64,000 nt of DNA. Source: Eubacteriales bacterium (lineage in GTDB: Bacteria; Bacillota; Clostridia; Lachnospirales; Lachnospiraceae). The stretch spans positions 37,144 through 101,143 of the forward strand of contig JAUNJG010000001.1 in the NCBI GenBank assembly GCA_030533385.1. The letters run 5' to 3'. Below, one piece after another: positions 8,813 through 17,615 of the stretch. Every line of letters starts with the position of its first letter. The first letter of the stretch is position 1. The notes under the pieces were generated by a model. That model saw only the letters and a list, made by a program, of their open reading frames with translations. It did not search any database and was not told where the DNA came from. Position numbers and translations under genes: made by a program.

Positions 8813-9889
8813 TTATCTGTCCAGCTCTCTCGCCGCCCGAACAATCATCTCTTCTGTTATTTTATAAGGATAATGCTCCACGTCCTCGTCCTCCACCATG
8901 AGTTTAGCGCAGGAAGCCACCTGCTCCACTGTGACGCCGATATCGGAAAGACAGACAGGCAGACCCACCGTCTTATTAAAAGCAATCATCTTTTCACATT
9001 CTTCTTTTCGCCCGTCAATCAGCAACAGCAGCAGCACACCAAAGGATACGACCACGCCGTGAAGGTGATCCTCGTCAAAGCCGGGCAGACTGCAAAGTCC
9101 ATAGAAAAAAGCGTGAGCAATGCCGCCATTATAATCCATGGAATAATCTCTTGCCACCAGCATGGACACCCACCCCGTAGTGATGATGATGCTCAGCGCA
9201 GCCTGTTCCAAATCATAGGAAGGAACCCCCGCCTTGTTGTCCTTTAATGCCTGCTCCCCATGTTCCACCAGCGTCTCCATGCACATCCGGCTCATGTTGA
9301 CCCCGAGAGCCTTATAATGCTCCAGCTTTTCTCCTCTCGCCGAGATGCTAACTTCATAATATTTGGCATAGGTGTCTCCGATGCCCGCCCACAGATATTG
9401 TTCCGGCGCCCGGGCTATGATGTCCGTATCAATGAAAACGTGTTTCGCCGCCTCCAGAAAATGAACAAAATCACAAAAAGATCCGTCCTCTTTGTATACG
9501 ATGGACAAAGCAGAGGCCGCCGCACAATTGGAGGCAATCGTCGGGAAGGCAAAGTAAGGCTTCTTTAAATCAATGCTGACTAATTTTGCCGTGTCGATGG
9601 CCTTGCCGCCTCCCACGGCAAAAATCATATCTGCCTCCTGTACTTCGGCACACTGCTCCAGCGCACTTGCCGCCTCAAAGGTACAGTCTTTTCCAAACCA
9701 CACAAACGAAAGAATCTGAATCCCCGCTGCAGAGGCCGCCTTTTTGATCTTCTCCCCTGCAGCTGCCATCGCTTTCTTCCCTCCGATGACCACCGCCTTC
9801 GTTCCGTATAATTTACAATAATCTCCCACGCTTTCATATGCCTTTGGCCCCACCGTGTAAGGTGCCGGCAAAACTGTATAATTCTCCAT
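8813..9889 (-). CDS. Iron-containing alcohol dehydrogenase family protein, GldA-like
   Basis: 358 residues with the two-domain layout of group III metal-dependent dehydrogenases. The NAD(P)-binding region includes AVGGGKAIDTAKL; metal ligands are expected at the aspartate in GIGDTYAKYYE and the histidines in GGIAHAFFYGL and DEDHLHGVVVSFG. Overall pattern is closest to glycerol dehydrogenase and the YbdH/hydroxycarboxylate-type branch, so the substrate could be glycerol, a diol or a 2-oxo acid. Monocistronic, divergent from the aminotransferase gene. Assignment beyond family is not supported. Confidence 0.85.
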   Translation of the reverse strand: MENYTVLPAPYTVGPKAYESVGDYCKLYGTKAVVIGGKKAMAAAGEKIKKAASAAGIQILSFVWFGKDCTFEAASALEQCAEVQEADMIFAVGGGKAIDTAKLVSIDLKKPYFAFPTIASNCAAASALSIVYKEDGSFCDFVHFLEAAKHVFIDTDIIARAPEQYLWAGIGDTYAKYYEVSISARGEKLEHYKALGVNMSRMCMETLVEHGEQALKDNKAGVPSYDLEQAALSIIITTGWVSMLVARDYSMDYNGGIAHAFFYGLCSLPGFDEDHLHGVVVSFGVLLLLLIDGRKEECEKMIAFNKTVGLPVCLSDIGVTVEQVASCAKLMVEDEDVEHYPYKITEEMIVRAARELDR

Positions 9890-10155
9890 GTATTATCTCC
9901 TGTTATCTCTATTATATTGTCGTTTTCTGTCTCAAGTATACTTGCATCCTTCTTTTGCTGTCAATAGTCCGACGACGATTTCTCTTTGCTCGACAGAACG
10001 CAGCAAATGTTGTATGATAAACCCACGGCTTTTCCCATCGTCTCCTCTGTCCGGGTGTGGACAAATTTTTATTTTTCACTGCGGCAAACGGAGAAGACAG
10101 GGACTTAAGAAGCCCGGTTTATAAACCATCAGATGAATCAGGAAAGGAATCCATT

Positions 10156-11352
10156 ATGCTTAATACTTATTATACTGCTATGTTATCTGAAAAAGATATT
10201 ATTTTTGAAATTTTTCAGGCTTCCCAGGAAAAGGCCAGAAAAATCGGTGCCGAACATGTCTATGATTTCAGTCTGGGAAATCCTTCTGTTCCCGCACCTT
10301 CCATTGTCAATGATACCATCATCTCACAGACCGAAAGTCTGGATGCCCTGTCTCTTCACGGCTACAGTCCGGGAATGGGGCAGCCGGAAGCAAGGGCTGC
10401 CATCGCCCGGCATCTGTCCGACCGCTTTGGCCTTCCTTATCAGACAGATCATATTTTTATGACCCTCGGCGCCGCCGGTGCCCTCGCCCATGCACTCCGG
10501 GCAGTCACCAACCCTGGAGATGAAATCATCACTTTCGCTCCCTGTTTTTCTGAATATAAGCCCTATACTGCCGGAGCTTCGCTGAAGCTTTCCATCGTGC
10601 CTGCAAATACAGACAACTTTCAGATTCATTTTGACGCCTTTCTCGAAATGCTGAACCCCTCGGTGTCCGCAGTCCTCATCAACTCTCCGAACAATCCTTC
10701 GGGCATCGTGTACTCCGCCGAAACTTTAGATCGGCTGTCTGACATCCTCATGCAAAAGTCAGAAGAATATGGTCATCCCATCTATCTGATTTCCGATGAG
10801 CCTTACCGGGACATCGTGTTCGACGGCGTGGACAATCCCTACGTTGCCAGACATTACCGGGACACGCTGACCTGCTATTCTTTCAGCAAGTCTTTGTCCC
10901 TTCCCGGAGAGCGTATCGGCTATCTGGCAGTCCGCCCGGACTGTGTCGGCGCAAAGCAGATCATCGACATCTGCCCGCAGATTTCCCGCACCATCGGTCA
11001 AAATGGCCCTGCCTCCCTGATGCAGCACACTATTTCCCGTGTGTGCGGCCGCACCTCAGATTTGTCGGTTTACGAAAAGAATAAAAATCTTCTCTATGAT
11101 GCCCTTCTCTCCTACGGCTATGACTGCGTGGAACCCGGCGGAACCTTCTACATGTTCCCCCGCTCTCTGGAATCAGATTCCGTTGCCTTTTGTAAGAAAG
11201 CCCAGGAGAAAAATCTGATGCTCGTGCCGGGAGACATCTTCGGGTGTCCGGGACATTTTCGCATCGCTTACTGCGTCCCGACGGAGCGCATCCAAAAATC
11301 TCTGCCGATTTTTAAGGAGCTGGCACGGGAATACGGAATATCAGGCAGATAA
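10156..11352 (+). CDS. Class I/II PLP-dependent aminotransferase
   Basis: 398 residues, fold type I. Visible signatures are YDFSLGNPSVPAP near the N-terminus, INSPNNPSGIVYS (around residue 175), the aspartate region ISDEPYRDIVF, and the PLP lysine in SFSKSLSLPGERIGY. The sequence has the GERIGY pattern of aspartate/aromatic-type aminotransferases. The start at 10156 is chosen for AAAGGAATCC upstream. Specific substrate is not evident. Convergent with the amino acid ABC transporter downstream, separated by a strongly structured 130-base region. Confidence 0.88.
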   Translation: MLNTYYTAMLSEKDIIFEIFQASQEKARKIGAEHVYDFSLGNPSVPAPSIVNDTIISQTESLDALSLHGYSPGMGQPEARAAIARHLSDRFGLPYQTDHIFMTLGAAGALAHALRAVTNPGDEIITFAPCFSEYKPYTAGASLKLSIVPANTDNFQIHFDAFLEMLNPSVSAVLINSPNNPSGIVYSAETLDRLSDILMQKSEEYGHPIYLISDEPYRDIVFDGVDNPYVARHYRDTLTCYSFSKSLSLPGERIGYLAVRPDCVGAKQIIDICPQISRTIGQNGPASLMQHTISRVCGRTSDLSVYEKNKNLLYDALLSYGYDCVEPGGTFYMFPRSLESDSVAFCKKAQEKNLMLVPGDIFGCPGHFRIAYCVPTERIQKSLPIFKELAREYGISGR

Positions 11353-11356
11353 TAAA

Positions 11357-11483
11357 AACCATTCCTCTCCATCCGATGCCCGCACCTTATGGCACCGCTG
11401 CCCGAGGAAGGCAGACCGCCCGGCTCAGCGGCCTGCTTCCCCACGGCTGCCCTATGCAGGATCAGAATAGAAAAGGAATGGTT
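11357..11483. repeat. Structured intergenic element bounded by 10-base inverted repeats
   Basis: AACCATTCCT at 11357-11366 pairs with AGGAATGGTT at 11474-11483, and the GC-rich interior contains further complementary blocks (GGCAG/CTGCC types). It separates two convergent genes, so it could act as a bidirectional terminator, but T runs are weak. It could also be a mobile-repeat remnant or an RNA. Confidence 0.4.
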
Positions 11484-11506
11484 CTCGCTCCATCCAAGGT
11501 TAAATT

Positions 11507-12292
11507 TTATTGTTCAAAATATCTTTCCAGGAACTGACGGGTTCTCTCCTCCTTCGGATGCTCAAAAACCTGCTCCGGCGTTCCGTACTCTGCCACCATG
11601 CCCTTATCCATGAAAAGCACCTTGTCGGAAACATCTCTGGCAAATTGCATCTCATGGGTGACAATAACCATGGTCGTCTTTTTGTCCGCCAGGCCGCGGA
11701 TGACTTTCAGCACTTCTCCCGTAAGCTCCGGATCCAAGGCCGAAGTAGGCTCATCAAAACAGAGGATATCCGGCTGGAGCATCAGCGCCCTCGCAATGGC
11801 CACCCTCTGCTGTTGCCCACCTGAAAGCTGGTGAGGATAATAATCCACCTTATCCTGAAGCCCCACGCTGCTGAGAATGGCTTCTCCCTGCTCCCGAATC
11901 TGCTCCAAGATTTTCTTTTTATTCTCCTTGAATCCCGGCTCCTCCTTCATCATCAGCTCTTTTGCCAACGTACAGTTTCTGAGGGCGGTATACTGAGGAA
12001 ACAGATGAAAAGACTGGAATACCATGCCAAAATGAAGTCGATTTTTTCTGATCTCCGCCTCGCTGGCCGTCTTTGCATTGGCAGCGTCAAAAATCACCGT
12101 CCCATTGGCAATGATCTGGCCTTCCGTAGGACGTTCCAAAAAATTCAGACATCGAAGCAACGTGGTCTTTCCACTTCCGGAGGCTCCAATCATGGCAAGA
12201 GCCTCTCCTTTTTCCAGAGAAAAATCGATTCCCTTTAACACCTGGAGGCTTCCAAAATTCTTTTTTAAATTTTTTACTTCTAAAATTGCCAT
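11507..12292 (-). CDS. Polar amino acid ABC transporter, ATP-binding protein
   Basis: 261-residue ATPase of the GlnQ/HisP class. Walker [11 protein letters not shown] loop [11 protein letters not shown], signature [15 protein letters not shown], Walker [15 protein letters not shown] and the switch histidine in [11 protein letters not shown] are all present. It powers uptake through the permease encoded 12 bases upstream in the same operon. The gene order in transcription is binding protein, permease, ATPase. The substrate is a polar or charged amino acid by family; which one is not readable here. Confidence 0.95.
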   Translation of the reverse strand: MAILEVKNLKKNFGSLQVLKGIDFSLEKGEALAMIGASGSGKTTLLRCLNFLERPTEGQIIANGTVIFDAANAKTASEAEIRKNRLHFGMVFQSFHLFPQYTALRNCTLAKELMMKEEPGFKENKKKILEQIREQGEAILSSVGLQDKVDYYPHQLSGGQQQRVAIARALMLQPDILCFDEPTSALDPELTGEVLKVIRGLADKKTTMVIVTHEMQFARDVSDKVLFMDKGMVAEYGTPEQVFEHPKEERTRQFLERYFEQ

Positions 12293-12304
12293 CGTTCTAC
12301 CTCC

Positions 12305-12949
12305 CTACACTCTGAAATAATCCATCTTCTTTTCAATCCAGCCAAACAACAGGGACAAAATACCGACAGAAACGAGGAAATAAATCCCCGTGGAAAACAG
12401 CGGCCAAATCAGCCCCATCTTGGTAAAGCGCTCGGCGCTCATGATAATCTCAGGAATACCGATGACCCTCGCCAGCGCCGTGTCCTTCGTCAGCGTGATG
12501 ATCTCATTACTCATAGGAGGCACAATTCGTTTGACTACCTGCAACAAAACTACCTTAAAAAACACTTGGGACTTCGTCATGCCAAGAACAGCCCCCGCTT
12601 CATACTGCCCGGCAGAAATGCTCTCGATACCACCGCGGAATATCTCGGAAAAATAGGCGGCATAATTGATGACAAAAGCCAGAGCCGCCGCCGTGAAACG
12701 AGATTTCATCGGAATCCCAAGCATCAGCCCCGGCGCATACAGCACCACAAAAAGCTGAAGCATCAGCGGCGTTCCTCTGATAATCCAGATAAAGGTCTTC
12801 GTCACATACTTGATGGGACGGAATCTGGACATGGAGCAAAAGGTGATAAGCAGTCCCAGTGGAAGGGACAACAACAAGGTGACGATAAACAATTCAATAT
12901 TATATAAAAATCCGCTGGTCAGCGACTCAATCGGACTGGCTGCCATCAT
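12305..12949 (-). CDS. Polar amino acid ABC transporter, permease
   Basis: About 214 residues, His/Glu/Gln/Arg/opine permease family. Roughly five membrane segments and the coupling EAA loop seen as EAGAVLGMTKSQVFFKVVLLQ. The motif RGTPLMLQLFV is typical of the family. The start at 12949 (two adjacent ATGs) has AAGGAG upstream. It is the middle gene of the transporter operon; one homodimer probably forms the channel. Confidence 0.93.
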   Translation of the reverse strand: MMAASPIESLTSGFLYNIELFIVTLLLSLPLGLLITFCSMSRFRPIKYVTKTFIWIIRGTPLMLQLFVVLYAPGLMLGIPMKSRFTAAALAFVINYAAYFSEIFRGGIESISAGQYEAGAVLGMTKSQVFFKVVLLQVVKRIVPPMSNEIITLTKDTALARVIGIPEIIMSAERFTKMGLIWPLFSTGIYFLVSVGILSLLFGWIEKKMDYFRV

Positions 12950-13118
12950 GATAATCTCTCCTTTTTCTTCACATGGCGCGGCTGCCGCCGCAAACAAGAA
13001 TCCGGCTCTCCTTTTGCGCTTCTGCGCTGCGGGAAATCCGGACTCTTACCATCATTAACTATACTTGACTGCTTCCTCTCCTCTCCATACCAGGACAGGT
13101 GAGAAGAATCTCTGTGTT

Positions 13119-13985
13119 TTATTTCTGTACTAACATATCGCTGAGGTTATACTTCTCTGCCAGCGCATCCACGGTACCATCTGCATACAGCTCGTCTATA
13201 GCCGCACTGACCTTCGCCTCCAAATCGCTTCCCTTGCGGAATCCAATCACATACTCCTGAAGTCCAAAGTTATTGTCCACGTTGATCACCATATCAGAGT
13301 AATCTGTGTCAGGGCCTACCATGCCATAGGCAGCCACGCTGTCCACCAGCGCCAGATCAGCGGTGCCGGCCTTCACTTCCATGAGTGCCTTCGCCATGGA
13401 GTCTGATGCGACGTAATTGGAATCAGCGAAGTATTCCGCCGCAGATACTTCCACCGTATCATCGTCTGCGATGGTTCCCTGCAACTTACCTTCGCCGGTG
13501 GAACCTTTTTCTGCGGTGACGGTAAGACCGGAGACATCAGCCATGATCTCATCCTGTCTGTCCGCCTTCATAACCATCGCCTGGGTGTTGTACAGATACG
13601 GAGCGGACAGCGCCATGTTTTCCTGTCTCTCCTTCGTGCTGCACATGCCGTTCCAGATACAGTCGATATTTTTGGAGTTCAGCTCAATTTCCTTGGAATC
13701 CCAGTTAATCTCTTCAAAGTTCATCTTGATGCCCAACTTCTCTCCCACCGCATTGGCAAGATCCGTGTCAAAGCCGACAAACTCATTGTTCTCATCATAA
13801 TAATTCATCGGAGCAAACAGCGTCATGCCGATGGTCATCTCTCCCTTTGCGCTGATATCCTCCCAGTCGGAGGATGCCGCCGCTCCGGTACTCTCGTCTG
13901 TATTTTCGCCCTTTGCGGAACCACAGCCTGCCAGGGACATTACGCACATGGAAGAAACGAGTAACATAGCAATAAACTTTTTCAT
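13119..13985 (-). CDS. Amino acid ABC transporter, substrate-binding lipoprotein
   Basis: 288 residues, extracellular solute-binding family 3. The N-terminus MKKFIAMLLVSSMCVMSLAGCG is a lipoprotein signal peptide with lipobox LAGC, so the mature protein would be anchored by the cysteine near residue 21. The core shows FVGFDTDLANAVGEKLG and the EINWDSKEIELNSKNIDCIW block typical of the family. First gene of the transporter operon, behind a strong sigma-A promoter. Confidence 0.94.
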   Translation of the reverse strand: MKKFIAMLLVSSMCVMSLAGCGSAKGENTDESTGAAASSDWEDISAKGEMTIGMTLFAPMNYYDENNEFVGFDTDLANAVGEKLGIKMNFEEINWDSKEIELNSKNIDCIWNGMCSTKERQENMALSAPYLYNTQAMVMKADRQDEIMADVSGLTVTAEKGSTGEGKLQGTIADDDTVEVSAAEYFADSNYVASDSMAKALMEVKAGTADLALVDSVAAYGMVGPDTDYSDMVINVDNNFGLQEYVIGFRKGSDLEAKVSAAIDELYADGTVDALAEKYNLSDMLVQK

Positions 13986-14054
13986 AGTCTTTTCTCCTTT
14001 TTCCTTGTCTTTTCTTTTTGGATGTGAAGATTCATCAATCTACTACACTAAAGT

Positions 14055-14083
14055 ATTATAGACCAACAGGACAAAAAATGCAA
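14055..14083 (-). promoter_or_regulatory. Predicted sigma-A promoter of the amino acid ABC operon
   Basis: On the minus strand TTGCAT, a 17-base spacer and a perfect TATAAT, about 70 bases upstream of the binding-protein start codon. Confidence 0.7.
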
Positions 14084-14135
14084 GGCAAATTTGTCCTGTC
14101 ACCAAGGAAACAACCCTGTTTTTTAACAGTGTGTC

Positions 14136-14867
14136 CTATTCTTCTTCCCAGTTATGATATACCGCCTGCACGTCGTCATCTTCATCCAGCAAATCAAGGA
14201 TTCGATTCAGATTCTTGATGTCATCCGGGTCGGAAAGACTGACATAATTATCCGGAATCATGGTCACTTCCGCAGATGCCATGACCACTCCCTCCTTCTC
14301 AAGCGCCTCCCGCACTTCTCCGAAACTTTCCGGATCCGTGAGAATTTCATAACTGTCCTCTTCCTCCACAAAGTCTTCTGCCCCGGCGTCCAGAGCCAGC
14401 ATCATGAACTCATCGGCATCGGTTTCGTACTCTTCCTTCGACACGATAATCTGTCCTTTTCTCTGAAACATGAAGGACACACAGCCGCTGGTTCCAATAT
14501 TTCCCTTTCCTTTGGAGAAGGCGGCCCGCACATTGGCGGCCGTACGGTTTTTATTGTCAGTCAGCGTCTCCACAATCACGGCAATTCCGCTCGGCCCATA
14601 ACCTTCGTATGTGTTTTGTACGTAGTTTACTGCCTCCGCATCTCCCGCTGCCTTTTTGATTCCTCTCTCGATGGTATCGTTTGGCATGTTGTTTGCCTTC
14701 GCCTTGGCAATGACATCTCTCAGCTTGCTGTTGTTTGCAGGATCTGGTCCGCCCTCCTTCACCGCAACGGCAATTTCACGGCCAATCACCGTAAAAATCT
14801 TTCCCTTTGCCGCATCATTTTTTTCTTTCTTATGTTTAATGTTTGCAAATTTGGAATGTCCAGACAT
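14136..14867 (-). CDS. YebC/PmpR family protein
   Basis: 243 residues, the usual length. The start [23 protein letters not shown] and the blocks [14 protein letters not shown] and [19 protein letters not shown] are diagnostic. Family members were described as DNA-binding regulators and, more recently, some act at the ribosome on difficult peptide sequences. Three-domain alpha/beta protein in the cytoplasm. Stands alone between the ABC transporter promoter and an aminotransferase gene. Confidence 0.95.
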   Translation of the reverse strand: MSGHSKFANIKHKKEKNDAAKGKIFTVIGREIAVAVKEGGPDPANNSKLRDVIAKAKANNMPNDTIERGIKKAAGDAEAVNYVQNTYEGYGPSGIAVIVETLTDNKNRTAANVRAAFSKGKGNIGTSGCVSFMFQRKGQIIVSKEEYETDADEFMMLALDAGAEDFVEEEDSYEILTDPESFGEVREALEKEGVVMASAEVTMIPDNYVSLSDPDDIKNLNRILDLLDEDDDVQAVYHNWEEE

Positions 14868-15041
14868 CGTTATCTCCTCTCTTTTTCTTCTGTTCTATCT
14901 TGCAAAGCCCGCACCTGCACAAAGATGCCGCCTTATCTGCATGATTTCTATGTTGTTCCTGCGCCATCCTCGCGCTTCTCCTGACCGCAGCTTTCTCCCT
15001 GCGGACATACTTTTTTAGTCTAACACCGATTTTTTTTACCG

Positions 15042-16214
15042 TCAAGAGGTCAGCATCCCCGAATCACGGATGGCTTCCACCGCTTTTTGAATCTCATCGG
15101 GAGGAAGCACCATGGCAAAGCGGACATAGCCCTCGCCCAGGCTGCCAAAGCTGCTGCCCGGCGTGCAGATGACTCCCGTTTTTTCCATCAGTTCCATGAC
15201 GAACGCATTGGAATTTTCATAGCCTTCCGGGAGCGGCCCCCAGGCGAACATGGTTCCCTCGCTGTCCGGCATGTCCCACCCGATAGAGCGCAGTCCTTTA
15301 CAAAGGGCATCCCGCCGCTCCTGATACATGGCGCATTGCTTTTTAATACCTTCCTCCTCCATGCGCAAAGCGGCAATGGCCCCTTCCTGCACCGGCAAAA
15401 AGATACCATAGTCAATCTGAGAACGGAACCGTTTAAACAAGGCAATGATGTCCGCTCTTCCCACGACAAAAGACATTCTCGCACCTGTAAAATTGTAAGA
15501 TTTGGACAGAGAATAAAACTCTACGCCCACCTCTTTTGCCCCCGGAAAAGACAGGAAAGATTTTCCTTCCTTTCCGTCATAGATGATGTCTGAGTATGCA
15601 TTGTCATGAATAATCAAAATCTCGTTTTCTTTCGCAAAGGCAATCAGCTCTTCATAAAAGGAATCCGGCGCCGTCTTGCAGATTGGGTTTGCCGGGTAGG
15701 ACACTACCATCACCTTCGCCGCCTTTTTTATGTCTTCCGGGATACCCCCAAAATCCGGCAGGTATTGATTGTTTTCCGTCAGGGGATACAGCCACGTTTT
15801 AGCCTGGGCAAGAAAAGCCCCCGTAGAAAAAATCGGATAGCCGGGATTTGGCAGCAACACCACGTCCCCCGGATTCACCAGAGGAAGAAAAATGTGCGCC
15901 ATCCCCTCCTGAGAACCGTAAACCGCCATGATTTCATTTTTTTCTACTCTGGCGTGATACCGCCTTTGATATCGATCTGCCACCGCCTCCAACAGCTCGT
16001 CCTTCTCCCCCAGAGAATACTTATAATTGCCGGGCAAAAGACAGGCCTTTGACATGGCCTCCATCACTTCCTTCGGCGTCTCAAAATCCGGGGTTCCCAC
16101 GGAAAAATTATATATTTTTCGTCCCTGGCGTTCCAATTCCTTCTTTTTTTCATCCAGAACGTTAAAAATCCCCTCCTCAAAGTTCTTCATTTTATCTGCC
16201 GGTTCAAAGTCCAT
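15042..16214 (-). CDS. Class I aminotransferase, LL-diaminopimelate aminotransferase-like
   Basis: About 390 residues, fold type I PLP enzyme. Signatures: YNFSVGTPDFETPKEVM, the SQEGMAHIFLPLVNPGD block, VSYPANPICKTA, HDNAYSDIIYDG, and the PLP lysine in YSLSKSYNFTGARMSFVVG. The SKSYNFTGAR form resembles the LL-DAP aminotransferase/DapC-like group, but activity cannot be fixed. The ATG at 16214 is preferred because AGGA lies about eight bases ahead; a GTG at 16229 is an alternative. It overlaps the end of the CBS-domain gene by 11 bases, suggesting coupled translation. Confidence 0.85.
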   Translation of the reverse strand: MDFEPADKMKNFEEGIFNVLDEKKKELERQGRKIYNFSVGTPDFETPKEVMEAMSKACLLPGNYKYSLGEKDELLEAVADRYQRRYHARVEKNEIMAVYGSQEGMAHIFLPLVNPGDVVLLPNPGYPIFSTGAFLAQAKTWLYPLTENNQYLPDFGGIPEDIKKAAKVMVVSYPANPICKTAPDSFYEELIAFAKENEILIIHDNAYSDIIYDGKEGKSFLSFPGAKEVGVEFYSLSKSYNFTGARMSFVVGRADIIALFKRFRSQIDYGIFLPVQEGAIAALRMEEEGIKKQCAMYQERRDALCKGLRSIGWDMPDSEGTMFAWGPLPEGYENSNAFVMELMEKTGVICTPGSSFGSLGEGYVRFAMVLPPDEIQKAVEAIRDSGMLTS

Positions 16215-17121
16215 ATGTAACATCCTCACTTTCTTTTTCTATTCGTATCTGGCGAAGTACCTTGTCCGCCTGCCCCATGGCCGTAAAAACAAAACCTTTG
16301 AACGACACGGTGATTTTTTCTCCCGCCTCTGGCAGATGACCAAGCTCATTGACCAAAAATCCGTTGAGCGTGTCAAACTCATCGGTATCAAAAGTAATGT
16401 TTAAGTATTCCTCCAGCTCATCCAGCCGTATCATTCCCGATGCGAAGTATCCCCCGCCCGGCAGCTTCACAATCTCTTTTTCTTCCACGTCATACTCATC
16501 CAGAATATCTCCCACGATGGTTTCCAGAATGTCTTCCATGGCAATCAATCCCACCGTCTGCCCAAACTCATCTACCACAATGGCCTGGTGAGTCTGGCTC
16601 TGGCGCATCTGGGTCAGCAGCTCGTTGATATCCATAGCCTCATGGACATAAACCGGCTTCCTCATGATTTCGTCCACCAGCGTATTCGGCTCCTTCAGCC
16701 AGCATTTCACCGCATCCCTGAAATGTAACATCCCTATGATGTGATCCAAATCTTCCTCGTACACCGGATAGCGGGAATAATGCTGCTCCACCATGAAATG
16801 TATCGCATCCTCCAAAGTTGTCTGGGACTCGATTCCGATGATCTTTCTACGAAATTGCATCACGTCCTTGGCATCTTTATCTCCGAACTCAAAAATATTG
16901 GATATCATTTCTGCCTCATCTGCCAGGATGACTCCTTGTTCGTGACCCTCCTGGGCGATATTCATAATTTCTTCCTCGTATTCATTGTCTTCCTCTTCTT
17001 TGAAACGGGAAAAATTAATTTTTTTCACATCTCCGGTGAGCCGGTAAAGCACGACGGCCATCAACGTCGTCGCCGCCGCCATAATTAAAACTGCAAGAAC
17101 CAATAAAGAGTCTGTGTCCAT
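16204..17121 (-). CDS. CBS-pair / CorC-HlyC domain protein with a single membrane segment
   Basis: 305 residues. One hydrophobic segment at about residues 5-25, an acidic linker, a pair of CBS domains (about 85-215, with YSRYPVYEEDLDHIIGML and HQAIVVDEFGQTVGLIAMED) and a C-terminal CorC_HlyC domain (about 225-300). These modules usually follow a four-helix DUF21 membrane domain; here that domain is reduced to one helix. CBS pairs bind adenyl nucleotides and CorC domains modulate Mg/Co transport in characterised relatives. Lies just upstream of an aminotransferase and downstream of mazF. Confidence 0.85.
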   Translation of the reverse strand: MDTDSLLVLAVLIMAAATTLMAVVLYRLTGDVKKINFSRFKEEEDNEYEEEIMNIAQEGHEQGVILADEAEMISNIFEFGDKDAKDVMQFRRKIIGIESQTTLEDAIHFMVEQHYSRYPVYEEDLDHIIGMLHFRDAVKCWLKEPNTLVDEIMRKPVYVHEAMDINELLTQMRQSQTHQAIVVDEFGQTVGLIAMEDILETIVGDILDEYDVEEKEIVKLPGGGYFASGMIRLDELEEYLNITFDTDEFDTLNGFLVNELGHLPEAGEKITVSFKGFVFTAMGQADKVLRQIRIEKESEDVTYGL

Positions 17122-17150
17122 TTTTTACCTCCAAATACCATAGGCTTTTC

Positions 17151-17495
17151 CTATGTAATTAATTCCAGACTGATTTTCAATGCCCGGTTCACCCTCTGTA
17201 ATGTCTTTTCATCCAGATGGCAAACCTTTTCTTTGAGGCGCTGCTTATCTATGGTGCGAATCTGTTCCAGCAAAATGACAGAATTTTTACTGATGTCACA
17301 TTCTGTCGTGGAAAGTTCCACATGGGTCGGAAGCTTCGCCTTGTTCATCCGGCTGGTAATGGCAGCACAAATCACCGTGGGACTGTGCCTGTTTCCCGCA
17401 TCATTTTGGATAATCAACACGGGACGTACACCGCCTTGCTCCGAGCCCACCACCGGACGTAAATCCGCATAATATATGTCTCCTCTTTTTATCAT
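17151..17495 (-). CDS. MazF/NdoA-type endoribonuclease
   Basis: 114 residues. [29 protein letters not shown] and the later TVICAAITS block are the hallmark of Bacillus NdoA (EndoA), a UACAU-type mRNA interferase. The ATG at 17495 gives the family N-terminus; an upstream GTG at 17507 is possible. Such toxins are normally paired with a MazE/NdoAI antitoxin directly upstream. Here the upstream gene is the NAD(P)HX repair enzyme and the 120-base gap holds no antitoxin-sized frame. Cleavage specificity is inferred from family. Confidence 0.92.
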   Translation of the reverse strand: MIKRGDIYYADLRPVVGSEQGGVRPVLIIQNDAGNRHSPTVICAAITSRMNKAKLPTHVELSTTECDISKNSVILLEQIRTIDKQRLKEKVCHLDEKTLQRVNRALKISLELIT

Positions 17496-17615
17496 CAATC
17501 TACTCACTCCATTTTCTGCCTGAAGCCGCGTTCGTTCTCGCCGCCTTGCCTCTGCTTTATACCATTTCTGTCATATGAAGTATTTCCCAAAAATGTCGTG
17601 AGTATTCCCGAAGAC

